Positions 1-7,873 of a DNA stretch of 11,987 nucleotides are shown here, piece by piece; the first letter of the stretch is position 1; every line of letters starts with the position of its first letter. The stretch is taken from NCBI GenBank assembly GCA_031284385.1, contig JAISZZ010000027.1:1-11987 (forward strand). Direction: 5' to 3'. This DNA comes from Treponema sp. Its GTDB lineage: Bacteria; Spirochaetota; Spirochaetia; Treponematales; Breznakiellaceae. The notes under the pieces are model-generated. The model searched no databases, was not told where the DNA came from, and saw nothing but the letters and a program-made list of their open reading frames with translations. The translations under genes were made by a program, and so were the position numbers.

Positions 1-1
1 G

Positions 2-337
2 GCGCTCTTTCAGGCGCTCTGCCGTTTTGCCGCAATCAGGAAGTCAACTCCGGCCTTGACGCGCGGCGGGTACCGCGAGCTTTTCGTGTCCGCCGGGCAA
101 TTCGCGTTTCTGCGGGAATGCGCGGGAAGCCCCTCCACTCCGGCAAACCGGAAGGCCCTCGTCGCGGTAAACAGCGGCGGCGCGAAACCCTTGCGCCTCT
201 GTGACGGCGCACTTGGCCCGAACGGGACGGCATGGCGCGATCTGTTGAGCGGCGAGTGTTTTGCCGTATCGGGCGGCGCTCTCGATGTGCTGCTCCACCC
301 GTCATGGCGTAGGATTCTCGTCCCCGCCACCGTCTAG
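2..337 (+). CDS. C-terminal end of a glycoside hydrolase family 13 protein (alpha-amylase/neopullulanase type), 5' partial
   Basis: The reading frame is open from the window edge to a TAG at 335-337, giving 111 residues. The first residues (ALFQALCRFAAIRKSTPAL) match the last helix of the GH13 barrel, which usually reads like 'L..L..LR..HPAL'. They are followed by a small beta-rich C-terminal domain with the usual pattern: F-A-F-x-R, then a 'LVAVNSGG' strand, then 'WRDLLSGE' and a closing hydrophobic strand. Known family members hydrolyse or rearrange alpha-glucans. The catalytic Asp/Glu/Asp residues would lie upstream of the window, so activity and substrate cannot be judged. A TTG at 56 could be mistaken for a start, but the homologous pattern begins before it. 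The gene is much richer in GC than the island that follows. Family call fairly confident; exact enzyme unknown. Confidence 0.62.
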   Translation, partial: ALFQALCRFAAIRKSTPALTRGGYRELFVSAGQFAFLRECAGSPSTPANRKALVAVNSGGAKPLRLCDGALGPNGTAWRDLLSGECFAVSGGALDVLLHPSWRRILVPATV

Positions 338-430
338 GGCGGCGGCACGGAGCGTCTGCCGTTTAGCAGGCATGACGGGCGATCCCTTCGGGAGTGTAGC
401 GTGGACAGGCGCGTTAGGCGACATTTATTC
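338..430. other. GC-rich, palindrome-rich spacer ending at a sharp composition change
   Basis: No gene is seen. The stretch contains small inverted repeats: CGGCA/TGCCG around 343-361, CGTC/GACG enclosing GCC/GGC around 354-379, and TCCC-TTC-GGGA near 382-393. No T-run follows any of them, so a classical terminator is not supported. GC content collapses at about 425, where the AT-rich island begins. It could be the tail of a dispersed repeat or a structured 3' untranslated region; the sequence alone does not decide. Confidence 0.35.
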
Positions 431-892
431 TTACAATTCCAATATACCAATTATTTTTTGAGATAATTTTTCAGAAACATATTTTAAATAATTCCCATTT
501 TTATTATTTTCAATGGTATCATGGCTGAAATATCTATGACTGGAAAGAAAATGTCCCATACTAATACTTCTATGGAGTAACGGTATAATTATTTCATTTT
601 TGCTAATTGAATTAACAAATTCTTTTTTTAATTTTTTTGTACGCCAATTTTTAAATGGTTCTGCTTTTAACCCATAACAACGACGAACAAATTCAAATGC
701 GAATGCTCCAAAAGTGATAATCATCTTTGGTTTGTATTCATTTATTATGCTTTTTATATCATCCATTTGTGATTTTAAATAGTCAGATTTTTCCTACCCT
801 ACTATAGAAACATCCCATGAACTATCATCTTGACCCGGTTTCATATTTGCTTGTTCTACTGCATTTCTTATATAAAATTGATCATCATCTAC
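431..892 (-). pseudogene. Broken gene, possibly uracil-DNA glycosylase superfamily; 5' truncated at IS630 and carrying an internal amber stop
   Basis: On the minus strand a single frame runs from the IS630 end (892) to a TAA at 433-431, interrupted only by TAG at 796-794. Upstream of that stop it reads (...QFYIRNAVEQANMKPGQ...); downstream a remnant of 111 residues starts at the ATG at 766. The segment 'KPKMIITFGAFAFEFVRR' resembles the strand-plus-helix found in UDG-fold proteins ('PKvIvaLG..A'). The later 'PLLHRSISMGHF' sits where these proteins have their His-containing DNA-contact loop. Both are weak matches, so the family call is tentative. The true start is missing, and no in-frame continuation was found beyond the right end of the IS (an in-frame TGA follows at once). 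Composition is far more AT-rich than the flanking amylase-type gene, suggesting acquisition from elsewhere. Confidence 0.45.
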
Positions 893-894
893 TA

Positions 895-910
895 GTGTTC
901 AGTATTATTC
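895..910 (+). repeat. Left terminal inverted repeat of the IS630-like element
   Basis: Imperfect inverted match to 2015-2030 (12 of 16 positions), next to TA at 893-894. It lies just beyond the transposase stop codon at 905-907, overlapping the end of the gene as is common in compact insertion sequences. Confidence 0.7.
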
Positions 911-1998
911 ATTTTGCATAACAGCACCTTCACGGGCCTTACGTATTTTTGTAAGAATTTTATCAGATTTTTTAGTCCATTTGAAACTACGCACGGATGC
1001 GTTCCATTCTTTTATGAAATCCTTTATTGCTTTTTTTAATTGGATAACTGATTCCCAGCTCTCCCAACGAATCCTTTTCGTTGTAATTTCCGCAAACCAT
1101 CGCTCTATCATATTAAGCCAGGATGAATGGGTGGGTATAAAATGGTGCCCAAACCTGCCTCCCACAGATGCAAAGTATTCCTTTACCTCTTTCGTGTTGT
1201 GCGTGGAGTAATTATCCGCAATAATATGCAATACTTTGTCTTTTTCTCACGTCTTATCAAGTTTCTTCAGAAACGCTATATATTCCTTCGCAGTGTGCCG
1301 GTCATTGCACTCCCCGATAACATATATGTCAAGTGCTGCAAAAAGTGTGCTCGTTCCGTGCCGTTCATAATCAACCGTCTGCCGTTCGGGTATATGCGGC
1401 AGCATCGGTAACAGCGGAGCCGTTCTTTCAAGCGCCTGTATCTGCGATTCCTCGTCTACGCAAAGAATTATCGCATTATCCGGCGGATCCATATATAACC
1501 CTACCGCACAGGTGAGTTTCTATTCAAAGCGGGGATCAGTACTAAACGCAAACTTTTTTACTAAATGCGGTTTTATTCCCCGTTCCCTTAATATCAGGCT
1601 GACGGTGTTGTAGCTTATGCCGAATTGTTTGGCAAGCTACCGGGTACTCCAGTGTGTCGCCTGCTCCGGTTTTTCAGTACACGCGGCTTTGCAAATCCGG
1701 TTTTTCCATAGTCGCTTATGGAGACTTTTCCCGGTTTTCTTGTCTTGTCCCGTACAAGGGCTTCTATTCCGCCGCTGTTGTACCGCTTCACATACCCGCT
1801 CACCGTCACGGGGTGTATCCCTAAGAAACAGGCTATATCATTGGTCTTTTTACCGTTAGCCCTGTATAATACTGTTTGGATGCGTACCGCAAACTTGTGC
1901 TTTATGTTCCCGTTCGCAAGTATATGTTCCATGAGTACTTTATCCCCGCAGTTCAACCGGGGTAATACCTCTCGTTTCATTTCATAAATATATCTCAC
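905..1998 (-). pseudogene. IS630-family transposase, inactivated by one frameshift and three in-frame stops
   Basis: Read on the minus strand from ATG at 1998, the N-terminal part carries a helix-turn-helix (TNDIACFLGIHPVTVSGYVK) and the linker 'LVRDKTRKPGK'. A frameshift near 1700-1720 breaks the frame. The following frame reads 'TEKPEQATHWSTR', a TAG at 1639-1637, 'LAKQFGISYNTV', then a TAG at 1522-1520 and 'KLTCAVGLYMDPP'. The catalytic region follows: the first Asp in 'LCVDEES', a TGA at 1249-1247, the second Asp in 'IIADNYSTH', and the Glu in 'THSSWLNMIERW'. Together these are the IS630 DDE triad. Without the lesions the protein would be about 360 residues, normal for the family. All three stops can come from CAG or CGA by C-to-T change, consistent with ordinary decay. 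Confidence 0.85.
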
Positions 1999-2014
1999 CT
2001 AAATTATGTTGTCT

Positions 2015-2030
2015 GTATATTATTGAACAT
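2015..2030 (-). repeat. Right terminal inverted repeat of the IS630-like element
   Basis: Partner of the repeat at 895-910, next to TA at 2031-2032. It lies just upstream of the transposase start, where the transposase promoter would be expected. Confidence 0.7.
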
Positions 2031-2132
2031 TAGTAAAATTCACGGAAACAACAAATACTATGAGCGTATGTTAAGTTGAAATAGTTCTTAGGGCAAGTCC
2101 AATGTCAAACAGGAGAACGGGAATGAGATTTA

Positions 2133-2161
2133 TAGACAAAATACAATGAACAAAACATAAT
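2133..2161 (+). promoter_or_regulatory. Candidate sigma-70 promoter directly abutting the glycosyltransferase start
   Basis: TAGACA at 2133-2138 (5 of 6 to TTGACA) and CATAAT at 2156-2161 (5 of 6 to TATAAT) are separated by exactly 17 bases. Transcription would begin about seven bases past the -10 box, at or within a base or two of the ATG at 2169. That fits the absence of a clear Shine-Dalgarno sequence before the gene. In AT-rich DNA such matches also arise by chance. Confidence 0.5.
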
Positions 2162-2168
2162 TGTAAGA

Positions 2169-3257
2169 ATGAAAATAAGTATTGATTGTAGGATGATAGA
2201 CGCAAGCGGCATCGGCGTATATCTAGCCGGCGCTCTGCCATATATACTTGATACGCGGAATGATTTTTTGCTGATAGGCGATAGCCGGAAACTGATCGAA
2301 TTTGAAAAAAACAATAATGTCCGCATAATTGACTGCGTAATAAAGCCATTTTCCATAGGGGAAACGTTTTTCCCGCCTTCTTTCCTGTATAACACGGTAA
2401 ACAGAACAGATTTATTTTACTCTCCATACTTTAATATACCGGCTCATATCCGTGTTCCGGTTTACACGACGATACACGATATTATTTTTCCAGATATGCC
2501 GGAGCTTTGTTCATGCGCCGGACTTGCGGCGCGTATGTGGTTTTACCACCGTGCTTTCAGGTTGTCAAAAAAAATATTTACGGTTTCACAGTTTTCAAAG
2601 AGTCGTATCGAATATCATTTAGGAAATACAAAACCTGTGATTGTCGCACATAGCGGAATACAGGACAGATACCAACGGCAATTGAACCGCCAGACGGATA
2701 TAAAAAAACAAAAATACATTTTATTTATTGGAAATATAAAAAAACACAAAGGGCTTTCATGTTTAATCGATGCGTTTCTGGAAGCGCGTAATGCGGGACT
2801 CGATTATAAGTTAATTATAGTTGGAAAAGAAAATAACTTTAGAACTTCTGACGGCGGCGCATCAAAAAAACTAAAAATGCTGCTTGAAGAATCAAACGGT
2901 GATATGCGGAAAAATATTTTGTTTACAGGATTCGTTTCAGATGAAGAATTACAAAAATTGCTCACGGAAGCGGCGCTGCTCGTTCAGCCTTCGTTGTATG
3001 AAGGTTTTGGACTTCCGCCGCTTGAAGCTCTTGCATACGGTACGCCCGCGCTGATTTCTGACATTCCGGCGTTCAAAGAGATTTATGCTGGTTATCCGGT
3101 AACATATTTCCATGCCGGAGACAGCGGTGAACTAAAAGAATCTCTGCTCCGCATACTTAGCGGTGGCATACCGGAGGCTGTCGAGCTTCCTGAAGGACTA
3201 CGTTCAAAGTATACGCTTGCCAAAACTGCGAATGTTATCCTGCGTAATTTGATATGA
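2169..3257 (+). CDS. GT4-type (glycogen synthase-fold) glycosyltransferase, group 1
   Basis: A complete 362-residue protein, a normal length for a GT-B fold retaining glycosyltransferase of family 4. Such cytoplasmic enzymes move a sugar from a nucleotide-sugar to a lipid or saccharide acceptor, typically in surface polysaccharide or glycolipid synthesis. The N-terminal Rossmann half starts with the usual 'MKISIDCRMI.ASGIGVYL', whose Gly-rich loop lies at residues 14-16. A 'TTIHDIIFPDMPE' segment near residues 101-113 is typical of mannosyl- or rhamnosyltransferase-like members. The C-terminal half has 'ILFIGNIKKHKG', 'LLVQPSLYEGFGLPPLE' with the EX7E pair E278 and E286, and 'ALAYGTPALISD'. 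No signal peptide or membrane span is visible. The start is the first ATG and matches the family start, though the ribosome site is weak (GTAAG). It stands alone, converging on infB, with the IS630 element behind it. Donor and acceptor cannot be told. Confidence 0.87.
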   Translation: MKISIDCRMIDASGIGVYLAGALPYILDTRNDFLLIGDSRKLIEFEKNNNVRIIDCVIKPFSIGETFFPPSFLYNTVNRTDLFYSPYFNIPAHIRVPVYTTIHDIIFPDMPELCSCAGLAARMWFYHRAFRLSKKIFTVSQFSKSRIEYHLGNTKPVIVAHSGIQDRYQRQLNRQTDIKKQKYILFIGNIKKHKGLSCLIDAFLEARNAGLDYKLIIVGKENNFRTSDGGASKKLKMLLEESNGDMRKNILFTGFVSDEELQKLLTEAALLVQPSLYEGFGLPPLEALAYGTPALISDIPAFKEIYAGYPVTYFHAGDSGELKESLLRILSGGIPEAVELPEGLRSKYTLAKTANVILRNLI

Positions 3258-3284
3258 GGCCGCTGCATTAACCGGCGCGGTATA

Positions 3285-6200
3285 TTACAGTTTTCGGGCT
3301 ACTTCCACAATTTCGAAAACCTCAAATTCATCGCCTGATTTTATATCATCAAATCCTTCTATTCCCATACCACACTCGAAACCAGTAGCAACTTCCTTTA
3401 CATCATCCTTAAAACGGCGGAGAGAAGCAATTTTTCCGGTATAAATCACCGTATCACTTCGTATCACATTGACAGACGCGCCGCGCTTAACCGTTCCACT
3501 ACGCACATAGCATCCGGCAATTACTCCAGTTTTGGAAATCTTGAAGACTTCGCGCACTTCTACATCGGCGATAATCTCTTCTTTTGTGTCCGGTTTGAGC
3601 AGTCCTTCCATAGCTTTCTGCATATCTTCGACGACACGGTAAATGATATTGTAGCGGCGTATGTCAACTTTTTCCTGATCCGCGAGCGCCTTGGCTTTGG
3701 GCGTGGGCCGCACATTAAAGCCTATCAGCACGGCGTTAGAGGCGGATGCCAGATCGACATCACCCTCGTTGATTGCGCCGGGCAGCGCCTGTATGACGGC
3801 CAGCCGAACCTCTTTTGTAGACAGCTTTTCCAAACTTGCCCGCAGAGCCTCAACAGAACCTTGAACGTCGCCCTTGATGATTACTTTCAGTTCCTGAATT
3901 TCACCATCGCTTATTGTGTCATAAAGATTATCCAGCGTTATTTTGCGTATATTTTTCGCGTCCTCGAAACGTTTAAGTTCCTGACGCTTTGCCGAGAAAC
4001 TACGAGCTATCTTTTCGTCTTCAACTACTTGCAATGGGTCGCCCGCGTTTGGTATTCCCTCGAAGCCAAGCACTTCCACAGGCATGGAAGGCGAGGCGCG
4101 GTCAACACGAATCCCTTTATCATTGAAAATCGCCCTTACCTTGCCCGGCCAGATACCCGCAACAAATGAATCACCGATTTCCAACACGCCTTTTTCGACA
4201 AGTATCGTTGCGACTATGCCGCGCCCGTGGTCAATGCGTGATTCAAGGATTTTACCTTCCGCGCTGCGGTTGTAATTTACGCGAAGATCCAGAATTTCCG
4301 CCTGCAACAGTATGGTTTCAATAAGCGTATCGAGCCCCTCTTTTTTCAAAGCGGAAAGCTCAACGAACATAGTTTGCCCGCCCCACTCTTCAGGCTGTAA
4401 TCCAAGTTCTGAAAGTTGGCTTCTTACCCTATCAGGGTTCGCATCAGGTTTATCAATCTTGTTAATAGCGACAATGATGGGGACATCTGCCTCTTTCGCA
4501 TGGTTTATCGCCTCAATAGTCTGAGGCATCACACCGTCATCCGCCGCTACAACCAGTACAACTATGTCCGTAACTTGAGCGCCGCGACTGCGCATACGGG
4601 TAAAGGCTTCGTGTCCCGGCGTGTCAAGGAAGGTGATGCTGCCCTTAGACGTTTCCACCATGTACGCGCCTATGTGCTGGGTTATACCGCCGAATTCGCC
4701 GGAAACAACATCGGCGCTGCGAATAGCATCAAGCAACTTTGTCTTACCGTGATCAACGTGTCCCATAACTGTAACAACAGGCGGGCGCGGCATCATGGAG
4801 CCTATATCGTCCGCCATTGTCTCTATCAACGTTTCATCGTACAGACTTACAATATTCACATCCGCGCCGAATTCGGAAGCGAGTATAGTCGCCGTTTCAG
4901 AATCAATCTGCTGGTTTATCGTTACCATTTGCCCCATGCTCATCAGTTTGGCGATGAGATCGGACGCTTTAAGGTTCATCTTGCGAGCAAGTTCCGAAAC
5001 CGAAACCACTTCCATTATGTCGATAGATTTTGGTACGGGGTTTGCTGCCTGAACAGAGCGTTTTTTTATTTGATGGAGTTTTTCCTCCATTTCAATTTCT
5101 TTATCGCGGCGCTGGTATTCCGGTTTTTTTGCTTTGAAAGTGCGTTTTACCGGACCTTTGTTTTCGATTGGAGTAACCGGCGCTGGCCTGCCCTGCCCTC
5201 CCGTGCGCGGAGCATATCCAGAACCGAAATTATTCGCTCCGTAACCGGAAGGTCTGGATTGATTGTTCTGCGCGTTTTGCCCGCCATAGGCACCGCGTGC
5301 CCCGTTGTTTGAAAAGCGTCCGCCATTGTTACCGCCGCCGCCATTACCGCCGCCGCCATTGTAACCGCCGCCGGCTGTGTAACCGCCGCCTTGTCCTGCG
5401 TTACGTCCATTGGCTTGAGCGCCGGGATGTCCGCCGCCTTGCCTGCTGCTGTTGTCGCCTCCTGGACGCTGTCCATAGGGTTGGCCGCCGCCCTGATTTC
5501 CGCCTCGCCGTCCATTACCGCGCCCGACATAAGTGGCCGGTTTTCGGGCATCATTTTTTACCCCATCACTGCGGTTACCACTCCAGTTTTGATTATTGTC
5601 GCCTGTGCCGTTACTTCCACCGCGTTGGGGCTTTGGCCCTATAAATTTACCGCCTACACGCCCGGCCTGCACTGCCGGCCTTGCCGTCTCTTTGTAAACG
5701 CTTACATGACTTACAGCCGCATTTCCAGATGACCCGTCCGTGTTTTTATTTTTTTCGTCATGACTCGTCCGGCGGTCAGCAACCGGACGTTTGTCCGCCT
5801 GCTGAGTGTCCGCCGCAGGCTGTGTAGTTACCGTTTGTTGAGTAGCTGTCACCGGTTTATCAGCATCCGCCTGTGTCTGGTTGTCTGCCGTTGCCGCAGG
5901 TTGCGCCGCCGCGGGCGGCTGAGTAGTTACCGCCGGTTGTGCGGCAACAGCCGCCTCAGCCTGTGGCTGACCTGCTGTTGCTTGCGTAGCAACCGCCTGC
6001 TGTGCAAGCGCCGTCGTATCCGAATCTGCCTGTGTAACCGCCGTTGACTGGCCGCCCGTCGGCTGCGCCACAGACGCCGCCGAATTTTCTGTATTTATCG
6101 TATTTGATAAACCGGTTTGCCCCTGCCCGCCGCGCGCTACAACTTTTACTTTAGGCGTTATTCTTTCGGAACCGGTTGCCGCGGCCGGCTTCTTTTTGAT

Positions 6201-6341
6201 TCTGACGACTTTTTTCCGTTCTGTTTCAACAGGCTTATTGCCGCTTTCCACTTCGGCGTCATTCCTGGAACCTGCAATATCTCTGGAACGTTTAATCAGT
6301 TCCGCCTTTGGTTTTTGAGAGTTTTCCGTATCAGCCGTCAT
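3285..6341 (-). CDS. infB: Translation initiation factor IF-2, with very long low-complexity N-terminus
   Basis: IF-2 is the GTPase that places fMet-tRNA on the 30S subunit and promotes joining of the 50S. The GTP-binding motifs are intact: GHVDHGKT at residues 527-534, DTPGH at 573-577 and NKID at 627-630. The family's beta-barrel and C-terminal tRNA-binding domains follow, ending in 'FEVFEIVEVARKL'. An IF2_N domain lies at about 440-500 ('IMEVVSVSELARKMNLKASDL'). Length is 1018 residues against roughly 740-890 in common bacteria. The excess is N-terminal: a Lys-rich start, an Ala/Gln/Thr/Pro-rich stretch (about 80-190), then a Gly/Asn/Arg-rich stretch (about 250-400), both likely disordered. 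The start ATG is preceded by a good ribosome site (AGGAAGGAAA). It is last in the rimP-nusA-infB operon, 17 bases after nusA; rbfA does not follow. Confidence 0.97.
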   Translation of the reverse strand: MTADTENSQKPKAELIKRSRDIAGSRNDAEVESGNKPVETERKKVVRIKKKPAAATGSERITPKVKVVARGGQGQTGLSNTINTENSAASVAQPTGGQSTAVTQADSDTTALAQQAVATQATAGQPQAEAAVAAQPAVTTQPPAAAQPAATADNQTQADADKPVTATQQTVTTQPAADTQQADKRPVADRRTSHDEKNKNTDGSSGNAAVSHVSVYKETARPAVQAGRVGGKFIGPKPQRGGSNGTGDNNQNWSGNRSDGVKNDARKPATYVGRGNGRRGGNQGGGQPYGQRPGGDNSSRQGGGHPGAQANGRNAGQGGGYTAGGGYNGGGGNGGGGNNGGRFSNNGARGAYGGQNAQNNQSRPSGYGANNFGSGYAPRTGGQGRPAPVTPIENKGPVKRTFKAKKPEYQRRDKEIEMEEKLHQIKKRSVQAANPVPKSIDIMEVVSVSELARKMNLKASDLIAKLMSMGQMVTINQQIDSETATILASEFGADVNIVSLYDETLIETMADDIGSMMPRPPVVTVMGHVDHGKTKLLDAIRSADVVSGEFGGITQHIGAYMVETSKGSITFLDTPGHEAFTRMRSRGAQVTDIVVLVVAADDGVMPQTIEAINHAKEADVPIIVAINKIDKPDANPDRVRSQLSELGLQPEEWGGQTMFVELSALKKEGLDTLIETILLQAEILDLRVNYNRSAEGKILESRIDHGRGIVATILVEKGVLEIGDSFVAGIWPGKVRAIFNDKGIRVDRASPSMPVEVLGFEGIPNAGDPLQVVEDEKIARSFSAKRQELKRFEDAKNIRKITLDNLYDTISDGEIQELKVIIKGDVQGSVEALRASLEKLSTKEVRLAVIQALPGAINEGDVDLASASNAVLIGFNVRPTPKAKALADQEKVDIRRYNIIYRVVEDMQKAMEGLLKPDTKEEIIADVEVREVFKISKTGVIAGCYVRSGTVKRGASVNVIRSDTVIYTGKIASLRRFKDDVKEVATGFECGMGIEGFDDIKSGDEFEVFEIVEVARKL

Positions 6342-6358
6342 TTTCCTTCCTAAAATAA

Positions 6359-7873
6359 TTATTCCTCGTATTCAAAGCTAAGTCCTACGCCGCAGTTAGG
6401 ACAGCTTGTCATACTCGTAGTTATTTTTGCGCCACATTCGGGGCATTCTAACTCTTCGTCATCATCTTCATCGGGAACAGAATCAGCTTCCGGTTCTTCA
6501 GTTTTTTCAAACTGTTCCGGAGCGGCCGTGTTAGGTTCGCCCTCGGCTCCCGCATCTATATCTTCTCCAGAATCATCAAGTTTAACCTCAACAAGATCAT
6601 CAATCAGGCTGCGTAGGGCATTTATCTGTTCCTTACTTATACCCTCTATCGCGCTCAATTTTTCATCATCAGCGTTGATAAAGTCCTCAATGTACTCTAT
6701 GCCGTTTTGTGAAAGCAATGCTGCGACAGCTTCATCAACACCGGGGAGTTCGGTAATGGTGGATATTTCTTCCTCGTAATCCCCGTCTCCAAACAAGCGG
6801 GATGCGGCGGCACGAGGCTCTGAGGTGATGTCCATTTCCTCAAACTGCGTGTGAGTCTTGACATCTATATCCCAATCCGCGAGCCGGTTAGCGAGCCTTA
6901 CATTTAACCCCTGTTTGCCTATCGCTAGCGAAAGCTGGCTCTCGCTGACAATCGCGAGAGCCTTGTGTTTAGCCTCGTCAAGAATTATAACTTCACGTAC
7001 TTCCGCCGGTGAAAGCGCATTTTTTATAAAATGCTGAGGGTCGGGATCGTACTTTAAAACATCAATCTTTTCTCCTTCGAGTTCCCGAATGATGGACTGA
7101 ATACGCGCGCCTTTAAGCCCGACACAGGCGCCCACCGGATCAACATCATCCTTTGACGAAAAAACGGCCAGTTTTGTCCGATAACCCGGCTCGCGCACAA
7201 TTTTATGAATCTCAATCGTCTTATCGTAGACTTCCGGCACTTCAAGCTCAAAAATTGCGCGAACAAAATCTGTATGAGTGCGAGAAAGCACTACGGAAAG
7301 ACCTGTTTCAGTCTTTTCAACCTTGTAAATTAACGCTTTGATACGGTCGTTTACATGGTAAATTTCACGCGGCGATTGAAATTTTTTAGGTAAAACCCCT
7401 TCAACCTTGCCTAAATCGACATAAATCGTGCCATTGCGCTCCCGTTGATAGTATCCGATGATGATTTCGCCTTCTTTGTCTTTGTATTCGGCATAAAGGC
7501 TGTCCTTGCGTATATCCCGTATAGACTTGTTCGCGGTTTGCTTCGCGCTGGCAATAGCCAGTCTACCAAAATCTTTCGGATCAAGCTCAATAAGAATCTC
7601 GTCGTCTGCCTCCGCATCAGGATTCAATGACCGTGCATCATCAAGCTCTATCTCCAAAACCGGATTATACACCCCATCTACTATTTGTTTACGTGCAAAT
7701 ATTGAGACATGGCGTTTATCGTCATCAAAACGCACTTCGGCGTTATCATCACTACCAAACTTCCTTTTATATGCCGAAAGTAGCGTATCTTCGACAATTT
7801 TTACAGCCAAATCCTCCGATATGTTTCGTTCCTGAATCAACTGGAGTATGGCATCTGTTACATCCGTTGCCAT
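6359..7873 (-). CDS. nusA: Transcription termination/antitermination factor NusA with C-terminal zinc ribbon
   Basis: NusA binds RNA polymerase and nascent RNA and tunes pausing, intrinsic termination and antitermination. The 504 residues show the family order: polymerase-binding N-terminal domain (1-125), S1 domain (about 134-200), KH1 with 'GLKGARIQSI' (about 245-272) and KH2 with 'LAIGKQGLNVRLA' (about 314-340). A helix-hairpin-helix-like segment (about 368-426, 'LPGVDEAVAALLSQNGI') follows. An acidic linker (about 428-476) then leads to four cysteines, C477, C480, C491 and C494, in CX2C-X10-CX2C spacing, typical of a zinc ribbon and not part of the standard NusA. The start ATG overlaps the rimP stop by one base (TGATG), implying translational coupling. 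Core identity is certain; the role of the Cys tail is unknown. Confidence 0.97.
   Translation of the reverse strand: MATDVTDAILQLIQERNISEDLAVKIVEDTLLSAYKRKFGSDDNAEVRFDDDKRHVSIFARKQIVDGVYNPVLEIELDDARSLNPDAEADDEILIELDPKDFGRLAIASAKQTANKSIRDIRKDSLYAEYKDKEGEIIIGYYQRERNGTIYVDLGKVEGVLPKKFQSPREIYHVNDRIKALIYKVEKTETGLSVVLSRTHTDFVRAIFELEVPEVYDKTIEIHKIVREPGYRTKLAVFSSKDDVDPVGACVGLKGARIQSIIRELEGEKIDVLKYDPDPQHFIKNALSPAEVREVIILDEAKHKALAIVSESQLSLAIGKQGLNVRLANRLADWDIDVKTHTQFEEMDITSEPRAAASRLFGDGDYEEEISTITELPGVDEAVAALLSQNGIEYIEDFINADDEKLSAIEGISKEQINALRSLIDDLVEVKLDDSGEDIDAGAEGEPNTAAPEQFEKTEEPEADSVPDEDDDEELECPECGAKITTSMTSCPNCGVGLSFEYEE

Larger units (their letters stand above)
895..2030 (-). mobile_element. IS630-family insertion sequence, degenerate, about 1.14 kb, flanked by TA
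   Basis: The two ends are imperfect inverted repeats. The left end starts GTGTTCAGTATTATTC at 895, and the complement of the right end starts ATGTTCAATAATATAC at 2030, giving 12 matches in 16. A TA dinucleotide lies immediately outside each end (893-894 and 2031-2032), as expected for the IS630/Tc1 superfamily, which duplicates a TA target. Element length and a single transposase gene on the minus strand agree with IS630. The transposase carries stops and a frameshift, so the copy cannot move by itself. It lies at the 5' edge of the AT-rich broken gene. Confidence 0.8.

Noticed and set aside
3258..3284. Bidirectional terminator between the glycosyltransferase and infB
   Set aside because: Only a 4-bp CCGC/GCGG stem with a 13-base loop and no T-run on either strand.
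4416..5312. Long + strand open frame of 298 codons opposite infB
   Set aside because: It lies wholly within the infB coding region on the other strand, its product resembles no family I know, and infB is certain.
5147..5554. Minus-strand frame inside the Gly-rich part of infB
   Set aside because: It is a frame-shifted reading of a repetitive coding stretch, with Ala/Met-rich product and no ribosome site.
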